The notes under the pieces: model-generated
Database searches by the model: none
The model's input: only the letters and a program-made list of their open reading frames with translations
Told to the model about the DNA's origin: nothing
Assembly (NCBI GenBank): GCA_902778105.1
Contig: CACYWN010000011.1
Location: forward strand, 61,588 to 125,587
Direction: 5' to 3'
DNA from: an uncultured Bacteroidia bacterium
GTDB lineage: Bacteria; Bacteroidota; Bacteroidia; Bacteroidales; UBA932
Length of the DNA stretch: 64,000 nt
Part shown: positions 35,346-41,135 of the stretch, in pieces
Layout: each line of letters opens with the position of its first letter
How positions within the stretch are numbered: position 1 is the stretch's first letter
Position numbers and translations under genes: made by a program

Positions 35346-36212
35346 TTATTTCATTTTGGGCAACTTTGGTGAGGACTTTTCTATTTTCTTTTGCTCAGAT
35401 GCTACTCTACGTTCCAACTTCTTTATATCTTCTGCGGGAGGTAGTTCCTCCGGACGGATACCACGTTGCCCAAGCATATCACGCACGCTCTTATTGTTTT
35501 GCATATGCTCACGGGTTATGTCATTCTCTCCATACAAATCATTGCTCTCGACGTTGTAGTTCGTCATTTCCGTAGCAAGATTCTTTGCCGCAATAGTAAG
35601 TGTGGGCAAGAAATCAGCAAGTGGGCGATTATCTTTGACGCCAAGACGTCTTTTCATATCTTCTGTGGTATGGCCTCCGAAAAGGACGGCATCCCCCTTG
35701 GAACGAATACGTCCGAACCCCTTGTCGTCCACGCCACGCTCATATATATTTTGAGAGAGCTGTTTTTCTGAAGCACGCAGTCTATCGCGAGACTCAAGGC
35801 GGGCAATATAGTTGATACGTTCCTCAATTAGTTCGGCTCTTCTAGTCTGAACAGCAAAGTAGCTCTGTGCAAAAGCCACTTCTTCTTTCTTCGGGTCTCC
35901 GTTTTGTGCGATTAGATAACACGCATACCGAGTGAGCATATAGTCTTTGACCTCGCGCTCAGCTCCGCTTCCCAGCTTGACCATTTTCGTGACCTCACGA
36001 AAATGGTCGTCAACATTGACTCCCTGCGTATTGCATGACTCAACAGCTCTGTTGATGGCTGTCTGAAAGTTCTCCCAACGCGCATAGCCGAGTACTTTCT
36101 GTAAATCTCTTGCAAACCAAACCTCGATATGCTCTTTTCTATTATCACTCTCGATGTAAGTCTCGATAGCATCAAAAGCAGATTTGTATTGTATGATACT
36201 TTGTTTATCCAT
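35346..36212 (-). CDS. dinD: DNA damage-inducible protein D
   Basis: The 288-residue protein matches the DinD family along its length. The N-terminal BRO/KilA-N-like region reads EVWFARDLQKVLGYARWENFQTAINRAVESC; next come FREVTKMVKLGSGAEREVKDYMLTRYACYLIAQNGDP and AFAQSYFAVQTRRAELIEERINYIARLESRDRL, and the C-terminal half contains GVDDKGFGRIRSKGDAVLFGGHTTEDMK. In E. coli DinD is SOS-induced and inhibits RecA. Homologues are frequent on mobile elements. Its promoter box is at 36232. No LexA box is recognised, since the local consensus is unknown. Confidence 0.9.
   Translation of the reverse strand: MDKQSIIQYKSAFDAIETYIESDNRKEHIEVWFARDLQKVLGYARWENFQTAINRAVESCNTQGVNVDDHFREVTKMVKLGSGAEREVKDYMLTRYACYLIAQNGDPKKEEVAFAQSYFAVQTRRAELIEERINYIARLESRDRLRASEKQLSQNIYERGVDDKGFGRIRSKGDAVLFGGHTTEDMKRRLGVKDNRPLADFLPTLTIAAKNLATEMTNYNVESNDLYGENDITREHMQNNKSVRDMLGQRGIRPEELPPAEDIKKLERRVASEQKKIEKSSPKLPKMK
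35979..36008. repeat. Hairpin-forming segment inside dinD (second copy of the palindrome)
   Basis: GACCATTTTCGT (35979-35990) and its complement (35997-36008) flank GACCTC. On the minus strand it encodes DHFREVTKMV, a conserved part of DinD. It pairs perfectly with itself and nearly so with the copy at 35293-35324. Confidence 0.9.
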
Positions 36213-36231
36213 AAATCGATATGTTTACGTA

Positions 36232-36262
36232 CAAATTTACGGATTCATTCCTATGCAAGCAA
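36232..36262 (-). promoter_or_regulatory. dinD promoter
   Basis: On the minus strand TTG (36262-36260), a 20-bp spacer and TAAATTTG (36239-36232) match the consensus, 19 nt before the dinD ATG. Confidence 0.6.
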
Positions 36263-36338
36263 TCAAAAGAAAAGAAAACACTCACAACTTTTCACATATA
36301 GCATGTGAAGACTATGTGTCTTCAGCGATGTATATACC

Positions 36339-36356
36339 TGTTTATTTGAATAAACA
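36339..36356. promoter_or_regulatory. Palindromic operator-like site 1
   Basis: TGTTTATTTGAATAAACA is a near-perfect palindrome with half-sites TGTTTA and TAAACA six bases apart. An equal site lies 33 bp further on. It is in the gene-free stretch upstream of dinD and of the RNA region. Confidence 0.6.
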
Positions 36357-36371
36357 CATTTTATTGAAATT

Positions 36372-36389
36372 TGTTTAACGCAATAAACA
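36372..36389. promoter_or_regulatory. Palindromic operator-like site 2
   Basis: TGTTTAACGCAATAAACA repeats the half-sites of site 1 with an unrelated 6-bp centre. The 33-bp centre-to-centre distance is close to three helical turns, as for cooperative binding. A lone TGTTTA half-site follows at 36487. Confidence 0.6.
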
Positions 36390-36539
36390 GAATTGGGGTT
36401 TTCCGAGAATGGTTAGTCTCGTGTTTTTCGGCTTGCGCAAAATTTATTTAACGGTTTTACCTGTTCAGCGCAGATTTTGGGGGCTTTGTTTAAACGAAAA
36501 TGCTAAAGCTGACATGTCCGCCGCCTCGCCCGTGAGATT

Positions 36540-37000
36540 CGAAGGTAGGACCTTCGCACCGCACTGAGGGAGACACTTAACATAATCCGAATTGTGTAAT
36601 CAGACGCCCTGTAGGCCGTTTTTGCGGGCTTCTGACCCATTTATATTCGACTCCGCTCGAGCGGGGTACTGACGGTGCCGGCGTGTTACACAATTCCGAT
36701 GGGATTATGTTAAGTGCCCGGATTCTGGGCACTGACGCTCGCGCCGGTACTCCGCCTCCCGGGCGATTATCTCCCCTGGGGCTGGGGGGATAAAAGGATG
36801 GGAGTCTGTGGACGGCTTGTCCGGCCACAGTCTCCCATACCGCTTTTTCTTTTATATGTGCCGTCCTGGACGCCTCGGCGTCCAGGTGGGCACTCATTGA
36901 GCCCAGCCGCTTTGGGCTGGCAAGCTCTGCTGGACTGCCGAATGCGGATGACCGCTTTCTCTATCGGCCCGAGCTGCACTGCCACCGGAGCCTGGCTCCA
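36540..37000 (+). ncRNA. Hairpin array, candidate large structured RNA (strand uncertain)
   Basis: This stretch has no credible gene and is GC-richer than the rest of the island. It holds a chain of strong hairpins: 36540-36556 (7 bp), the 36574-36716 long inverted repeat, 36714-36732 (6 bp), 36799-36837 (12 of 13 bp, then a T-rich tract), 36858-36893 (9-10 bp perfect core closed by GTGCC/GGCAC), 36899-36927, 36944-36955 and 36987-36999. The density suggests a structured RNA or a single-strand recombination substrate. No promoter was found directly upstream on either strand. Confidence 0.4.
36574..36716. repeat. Long imperfect inverted repeat with GTTAAGT-type ends
   Basis: CACTTAACATAATCC plus GAATTGTGTAA (36574-36599) is mirrored by 36686-36716, which carries a 5-nt insertion CGATG between the two blocks. 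The 86-nt interior holds two further hairpins. The ends ACTTAAC and GTTAAGT fit the RYYYAAC/GTTRRRY boxes of integron attC sites, but the paired spacers do not, so it is recorded only as an inverted repeat. Confidence 0.75.
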
Positions 37001-37059
37001 TTGGTCTATATTATTGACATTGACCATCGGCCTACAATGTATTCTATGACACTGTACTA

Positions 37060-37090
37060 TTGTTCGTTTCGCTTCTTTTGGTTACCTTTG
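37060..37090 (+). promoter_or_regulatory. Promoter of the pseudoknot RNA and lipoprotein gene
   Basis: TTG at 37060-37062, a 20-bp spacer and TACCTTTG at 37083-37090. Transcription should start a few bases later, just before the first paired strand at 37098. Confidence 0.75.
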
Positions 37091-37093
37091 TAC

Positions 37094-37263
37094 TTGACAT
37101 AAGATGCCTTGTAACCATCAGAACTGCGACACTTGATTTTTTTCAAGGCATAGAATCATCTTATGAGTGCAAGCAATACACGGGTGTGTACTGCTTTGCA
37201 TTGATGATTAGGATGTCGCAGTCCTATGATGGTGTGCAAAGGCCAACAGTGCGCACCTTTTTT
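37094..37263 (+). ncRNA. Predicted pseudoknotted RNA with own terminator
   Basis: Two long helices interlock. Helix 1 pairs CATAAGATG+CCTTG (37098-37111) with CAAGG (37144-37148) and CATCTTATG (37157-37165). Helix 2 pairs ACCATCA and ACTGCGACA (37114-37120, 37123-37131) with TGTCGCAGT and TGATGGT (37214-37222, 37227-37233). The 5' strand of helix 2 lies inside the loop of helix 1, giving an H-type pseudoknot. A third hairpin is at 37168-37200. GGTGTGC/GCGCACC (37231-37257) plus six T forms a terminator that shares 3 nt with helix 2. It may be a small RNA or a leader controlling the lipoprotein gene 29 nt downstream. Confidence 0.65.
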
Positions 37264-37291
37264 ATATACTGGACTATAAATTCACATAAAT

Positions 37292-37753
37292 ATGAAGAAA
37301 TTATTCTCTTTCCTGGCCATCATGGCCGTTGCCTCTCTCAGTTTTATGTCCTGCGAAAAGGCTAATACGGATACTGATTCTGCCTATTTCTCTGAAGCAG
37401 AGAAGGCCGCTTTAAAAGTTCTTAACGGTTCGTTTACTTACACTCTCAGCGTTGGGAGTTGGTCCAATACCACTACAGTTACTTTCCTTGAGCAGTACAA
37501 TCCCCCAAAAAAGGGAACGCTTGATGACGGCACAGAGATTCGGGTTCACGGAAAGTACCGTATCGTATACGATGCCGGAGAAACTTTTGAAAAATATTAC
37601 AACCTTTCAAATAACGCTGACAGGATTTATTCATACTTTAACCTGACGGGGATCAACTCAATCCAAAAGAAGGATTTCAGAGTAGTTGACGACAACACAA
37701 TCCAGATTAAGGAAGTTAAAGATGTTCTATGGGACACTTATAAACGTAAATAA
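37292..37753 (+). CDS. Hypothetical lipoprotein (island cargo)
   Basis: The 153-residue protein has a lipoprotein signal (LAIMAVASLSFMSC, Cys about residue 20) and a small beta-rich domain I do not recognise, similar in style to lipocalin-like Bacteroidetes lipoproteins (LNGSFTYTLSVGSWSNTTTVTFLEQY). It lies behind the pseudoknot RNA and 2 nt before a beta-barrel gene, so the two products probably work together at the cell surface. Codon use is AT-richer than in the flanking chromosome. Confidence 0.7.
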   Translation: MKKLFSFLAIMAVASLSFMSCEKANTDTDSAYFSEAEKAALKVLNGSFTYTLSVGSWSNTTTVTFLEQYNPPKKGTLDDGTEIRVHGKYRIVYDAGETFEKYYNLSNNADRIYSYFNLTGINSIQKKDFRVVDDNTIQIKEVKDVLWDTYKRK

Positions 37754-37755
37754 CT

Positions 37756-38340
37756 ATGAGAAAACTAATTATCGCATTGTCTTTTGCTCTATTCTCCCTT
37801 CTTGCATCGGCACAGAATGGAGGATACGAGTTCTCTGCGGAAGCGACCGGTGCAATTGGTATATCGAAAAACTCCAAGTATAATGTTGGTGCCTCTATCA
37901 TTAATGGCTATCGCTTTAATGATAGGTTTGCCATCGGCCTGGGTATTGGCTTCCGCTATGCCGAAACTCTTTATTATTATTCCGAGGACAGTAAACTCGG
38001 CAATTATGAGAGTCGTGACAACAAGTTTTTACTTCCCATCTTCCTTCGTGCTAAGTTTGACTTCATCGAAGGGAAAATTGCACCGTTCATCATTGGCGAT
38101 ATCGGCTATACTATAGATGTGGGTCAGAATCAGTATAAGAATCTTGAGGCTCTTTTCGTTGAACCGATAATCGGCGTTGACTTTAAAACAGGTAAATCGA
38201 CATGGTTCCTGGGGCTTGGCGTGAATGTACAGCAGCATCACTATCAGTATTTCCATATTTCCTCTGTGACCATGTCGAGCGAAAGAAGGGTGAATGGTGT
38301 CGCACCCACCCTGGCACTTCATTTTGGCGTACAGTTTTAA
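37756..38340 (+). CDS. Small outer-membrane beta-barrel protein (island cargo)
   Basis: The 194-residue protein has a Sec signal peptide (LIIALSFALFSLLASAQ) and a porin-family-like barrel of about eight strands, ending in the aromatic FGVQF typical for BAM substrates. It starts 2 nt after the lipoprotein gene and is followed by an orphan gene after 19 nt. It could be a surface-exclusion, phage-receptor-masking or adhesion protein; nothing in the sequence decides. Confidence 0.7.
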   Translation: MRKLIIALSFALFSLLASAQNGGYEFSAEATGAIGISKNSKYNVGASIINGYRFNDRFAIGLGIGFRYAETLYYYSEDSKLGNYESRDNKFLLPIFLRAKFDFIEGKIAPFIIGDIGYTIDVGQNQYKNLEALFVEPIIGVDFKTGKSTWFLGLGVNVQQHHYQYFHISSVTMSSERRVNGVAPTLALHFGVQF

Positions 38341-38359
38341 CTATAAACACTAAGGACCT

Positions 38360-38689
38360 ATGGCAAAGGGAACAAGAATAGACCTTCCTGGCGTTGGAGT
38401 TGGTTATTCCGTTGATATGACGGACACCCTCGACCAGATGAAAAGGAAAATGGTGTTTGACCAGTATGCAGAAAAGGTGGTCCACTATCAGCGTTTTGTT
38501 AAGCCATCTATCTCAGAATCTATGGCTAAGGGCATCTTAGAATTATGCGCTGCCATGATATACAATGATAACCCCTCCGATGAAGAGATGGACGAATTCG
38601 CTGAGAAGACTGCAAAGAAATGGGGCGTCGATTGTGAGGAATTATGCTCTGAGTTCTTTGAATTCAGTGATTACGTTCACGGCGACTAA
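38360..38689 (+). CDS. Hypothetical protein, 109 residues (island cargo)
   Basis: A soluble, acidic, probably helical protein with no signal peptide. The central part (PSISESMAKGILELCAAMIYNDNPSDEEMDEFAEKTAKKWGVDCEELCSEFFEF) is rich in Glu and Asp. I do not recognise a family. It is the last gene of the three-gene plus-strand unit and ends shortly before a hairpin terminator shared with the convergent gene. Confidence 0.6.
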   Translation: MAKGTRIDLPGVGVGYSVDMTDTLDQMKRKMVFDQYAEKVVHYQRFVKPSISESMAKGILELCAAMIYNDNPSDEEMDEFAEKTAKKWGVDCEELCSEFFEFSDYVHGD

Positions 38690-38710
38690 TCGGCATTTAT
38701 CATAAGAAAG

Positions 38711-38752
38711 AGCATCGGCCTCCTAACCGGAAGTCGATGCTTTCTCTTTTTT
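38711..38752 (+). terminator. Terminator between convergent island genes
   Basis: AGCATCG (38711-38717) pairs with CGATGCT (38735-38741), with an inner CGG/CCG, and is followed by a T-rich tract ending in six T (38747-38752). Confidence 0.7.
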
Positions 38753-38757
38753 GCCTG

Positions 38758-39168
38758 TCAGGATTTCACCTGCTGTGACCGCGCATCGGCAGGATCCTTC
38801 CGGAAGTAATCGACCTCGCAGTAGGTGTGAGCGCAAAGGCGGGAGCGGTCGGTGAAGCCGAAGTAGTTCTTCAGGATGGTGGCAATGAGGCCGGGAAGGC
38901 GTGGGTCTCCGGCAAGGGCTGTGAGGTCAAAGGAGTCTTGGTCATCGCTGTAGGGGTCGTCGGAGCCGACGCCTTCTGGAGAGTAGCGGAACCTATCGGC
39001 CTTCTCTTTGGTATCGAAATAGATGACCGTAATGTTCTGGTACATCGGCCCGCCATTCTCTTGGTGGCCGCTGATGGTGATGTGCAGATCTTCATCGCTT
39101 TCGGTTTCGCCCAGGTCCGTGGCGATGAAGCCGCGCAAAACATCAGTTTTACGCATATTTTTACGCAT
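38758..39168 (-). CDS. Hypothetical protein, about 136 residues (island cargo)
   Basis: A soluble protein with no recognised domain; the middle (LHITISGHQENGGPMYQNITVIYFDTKEKADRF) suggests a small alpha/beta fold, and the C-terminus has two Cys/His-containing stretches (CAHTYCEVDYF). The start at 39168 is preferred; 39156 (MRKTDVLRG) and a GTG at 39177 are alternatives. The start codons lie inside the right-hand TTTACGCATA repeats, so an integrase bound there could repress the gene. Confidence 0.55.
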   Translation of the reverse strand: MRKNMRKTDVLRGFIATDLGETESDEDLHITISGHQENGGPMYQNITVIYFDTKEKADRFRYSPEGVGSDDPYSDDQDSFDLTALAGDPRLPGLIATILKNYFGFTDRSRLCAHTYCEVDYFRKDPADARSQQVKS

Positions 39169-39169
39169 A
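39148..39169 (+). repeat. Right pair of TTTACGCAYA repeats (putative integrase arm sites)
   Basis: TTTACGCATA occurs at 39148-39157 and 39160-39169 with a 12-bp period, in the same orientation as the left pair at 35221-35243 and 108 bp before the attR core. Confidence 0.55.
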
Positions 39170-39276
39170 ATTGCCACTAAATCGTATTATGCCAAGATGA
39201 ACTCTAACTGACTATTTTTGCTCTGTATCAAACAATTATAGCACTCCATCAAACTCTGTTAAACCTTAAAAATGGA

Positions 39277-39290
39277 CTTCCCAGCACCAC
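39277..39290 (+). other. attR core repeat
   Basis: CTTCCCAGCACCAC is an exact copy of the last part of tRNA-Phe without the rest of a tRNA, as expected for the distal junction of an element integrated in the tRNA 3' end. Host-type sequence resumes within 30 nt. Confidence 0.8.
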
Positions 39291-39318
39291 GAAAACGTGA
39301 CCATTTGTCTGATAGACC

Positions 39319-40278
39319 CTATAAAGAAGCCGATAGAATCTCCGCTATCTCCTTCCGGGCGGCCTTTCCTTCGGGGGTGGGAAGGATGGGGTAAACGTGG
39401 TCCATCTTCTCCCCCACGTGCAGGCGGGCGTCCACGCCCGCGGCCTTCATCTTGTCATAGGCCTTGACGACATCCGTGTACAGGACGTCCCAGGTACCCG
39501 CGTAGATGTCAGCGGGCGGAAGCCCGTGCATGTCGCCGTACAGCGGCGACACCACCGGATCCCTGGGGTCGATGTCACCCGCCCAATCGCGACCGAACAG
39601 AGGAAGCGCTTCCACGGTGAGCCAGTTGTCATGTTTCTGAAGGGACGCGTCCCCGCCCAGGATGTCCACCCAGGGGGCGATGAGGACGAGGTGCCGGGGA
39701 AGGTCGATGAACGCATCCCGGATCTCCTGCACGAGGGCCAGGGTGAAACCGCCGCCAGCGGAGTCGCCCGCGATGACGATCCGGCCGGCAGGATACCGCT
39801 GCAACAGTTCCTGATAGAGTGCCATCACCGGCGGGTGCGCATCCGCAGCCGTATGGAGAGGCAGCAGCGGATAATTGGGCGCCACGATGCCGCAGCCGGT
39901 CTCACCAGCCCATTCGGCGAGCGCCTTCCAGTGCTGCTTCGCGAAGTTGTGGCAATACCCTCCACCGTGGAGATACAGGAGGACCGGCTTCGAATCATCG
40001 GCGGGGTCCGCCTCGAAGACCTGCATGCCGTCCACGCGGTACTCCCGCATCGGCCGGGGGAACTTGAATCCGGCCGGGACCTCGATGGTCCCCTTGTCCG
40101 ACAAGTCCGCCTTGTCCACCTCGTACTTTTTCAGGTCCAGGGCCCGGAAGCCGATGACCTCGTGTACGAATACAGCCTGCGGTGACCGGACGTCGAACAG
40201 CTTGATCCCAAGAAAGATGATCAAGAGCACAGCGACCAGGCCAGCCAGCGGCCAGAGGAGTTTCCCAGGGATTCTCAC
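39319..40278 (-). CDS. Membrane-anchored alpha/beta hydrolase (HSL-type esterase)
   Basis: The 319-residue protein has an N-terminal transmembrane helix (about residues 8-28) and a hormone-sensitive-lipase-type domain: YLHGGGYCHNF (oxyanion hole HGGG), the nucleophile in GDSAGGGF, an Asp in DIYAGTWDVLY and a His in GEKMDHVYPI. It should hydrolyse acyl or acetyl esters; the substrate is unknown. The start is a GTG at 40278, directly behind the PNPOx-like fragment (1 nt). Confidence 0.85.
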   Translation of the reverse strand: MRIPGKLLWPLAGLVAVLLIIFLGIKLFDVRSPQAVFVHEVIGFRALDLKKYEVDKADLSDKGTIEVPAGFKFPRPMREYRVDGMQVFEADPADDSKPVLLYLHGGGYCHNFAKQHWKALAEWAGETGCGIVAPNYPLLPLHTAADAHPPVMALYQELLQRYPAGRIVIAGDSAGGGFTLALVQEIRDAFIDLPRHLVLIAPWVDILGGDASLQKHDNWLTVEALPLFGRDWAGDIDPRDPVVSPLYGDMHGLPPADIYAGTWDVLYTDVVKAYDKMKAAGVDARLHVGEKMDHVYPILPTPEGKAARKEIAEILSASL

Positions 40279-40279
40279 G

Positions 40280-40519
40280 TTAGAACTCGATTTCGATGGG
40301 TGCTGCCGTGAAGGAGCTGACAGTCGCCTTCGCGTCCTTCAGGTAATAGACGGCGGTATTGCCGTCATTCTCGTTGTACATTGCGCGGAGCTCCGGGTAG
40401 GCGTCCAGCATGGCCTTCTTCACTTCCACACGCGAGTCCTCGACGAGGGTGGCGTTCACGCGGAGCCACTCCTTCCCGTCATAGGCGTAGATTCCGGAAG
40501 AAAAGTTCAGCGGCATCAT
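40280..40519 (-). CDS. PNPOx-like C-terminal fragment, 79 residues
   Basis: The short product resembles the C-terminal half of pyridoxamine-5'-phosphate-oxidase-family proteins of Bacteroidetes: IYAYDGKEWLRVNATLVEDSRVEVKKAMLDAYPELRAMYNENDGNTAVYYLKDAKATVSSF. The N-terminal half of the split-barrel, including the usual LATxxxDGxP start, is absent; another gene lies there instead. It is probably a truncated gene. ATG at 40519 or TTG at 40525 may start it. Confidence 0.5.
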   Translation of the reverse strand: MMPLNFSSGIYAYDGKEWLRVNATLVEDSRVEVKKAMLDAYPELRAMYNENDGNTAVYYLKDAKATVSSFTAAPIEIEF

Positions 40520-40521
40520 GG

Positions 40522-40908
40522 TCAATGGGAAGCAGGCAGGTATTCGTCGATGGTGTCGGCGATGGAAAGGATTGTCTGGTAGAAAAGGATGTTGGACCCC
40601 TTGAGGGACTGCCAGCGCTCCTCCGAACCCTTCCCGCGCAGATACCGATCGGTGTAGATGGTCCCGAAGTTGCCGATGAAGACTTCCACTTCGTCCTTGC
40701 CGTTGACTCGGAGGCCACGGATGGGATAGGCCGTGGAATACCCCGTCTTGCTGTCGAAGACCAGAGCCTTGATGTCCGGCTTCTCCTGGTCGTTGTTGGA
40801 TGCATTGACGAACCCGCCGGCACCCTTGATGATGTCGCGGATGGCATCGAGGATGGCGTTGCCCGCCGCCAGGTAGGTATTGGACAGTTCTATGAGTTTC
40901 TTCTGCAT
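40522..40908 (-). CDS. Hypothetical protein, 128 residues
   Basis: A soluble protein starting MQKKLIELSNTYLAAGNAILDAIRDI, with a Gly/Asn-rich centre (VNASNNDQEKPDIKALVFDSKTGYSTAYPIRGLRVNGKDEVEVFI). No family is recognised. Its stop lies next to the start of the PNPOx-like fragment, and the two and the esterase form a minus-strand group. Confidence 0.6.
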   Translation of the reverse strand: MQKKLIELSNTYLAAGNAILDAIRDIIKGAGGFVNASNNDQEKPDIKALVFDSKTGYSTAYPIRGLRVNGKDEVEVFIGNFGTIYTDRYLRGKGSEERWQSLKGSNILFYQTILSIADTIDEYLPASH

Positions 40909-40981
40909 GGGCGATATACTAATCCACGGTCGGTCGGGTTAATCCGTACGAAGATACATCTTTTTTCGCTAATTTTGCCTT

Positions 40982-41077
40982 ATGAACGAGGATACGAATC
41001 AAATGACCAGAAGGAAACCGCTCTGGAGCGCTGCCGATGACCTTGAGAAACCCTACAAGCGCAACATCCCTCGATGA
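40982..41077 (+). CDS. Possible small protein, 31 residues
   Basis: A short frame (MNEDTNQMTRRKPLWSAADD...) begins 4 nt after TAATTTTG (40970-40977), a match to the -7 box. The product is charged and has no recognised family. It could be a real microprotein or the head of a decayed gene; coding status is unproven. Confidence 0.35.
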   Translation: MNEDTNQMTRRKPLWSAADDLEKPYKRNIPR

Positions 41078-41090
41078 TTTCCTTTGCATA

Positions 41091-41120
41091 TTGTCAGTCG
41101 GACAGAAATCCGTATCTTTG
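41091..41120 (+). promoter_or_regulatory. Promoter of the deoxyribosyltransferase-like gene
   Basis: TTG at 41091-41093, a 19-bp spacer and TATCTTTG at 41113-41120, 15 nt before the ATG at 41136. Confidence 0.7.
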
Positions 41121-41135
41121 AACCCGACAAGCAGA

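Larger units (their letters stand above)
35177..39290. mobile_element. Small integrated island in tRNA-Phe (no integrase)
   Basis: The region between two copies of CTTCCCAGCACCAC is about 4.1 kb, visibly AT-richer than its surroundings and without homologues of host housekeeping genes. Paired TTTACGCAYA repeats sit just inside each end, as integrase arm sites would. Contents in order are dinD, a hairpin-rich gene-free stretch, a pseudoknot-type RNA, a lipoprotein, a beta-barrel protein and two orphan proteins. No integrase, relaxase or replication gene is present, so it would be non-autonomous or a remnant. Confidence 0.8.

Noticed and set aside
36574-36716. True integron attC site
   Set aside because: The terminal boxes fit, but the spacers pair completely and there is neither an integrase nor a second site. 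It is kept only as a low-interest question.
36540-37263. Retron or CRISPR-associated RNA
   Set aside because: No reverse transcriptase, Cas, TnpB or IscB gene is within the island, and there are no regularly spaced identical repeats.
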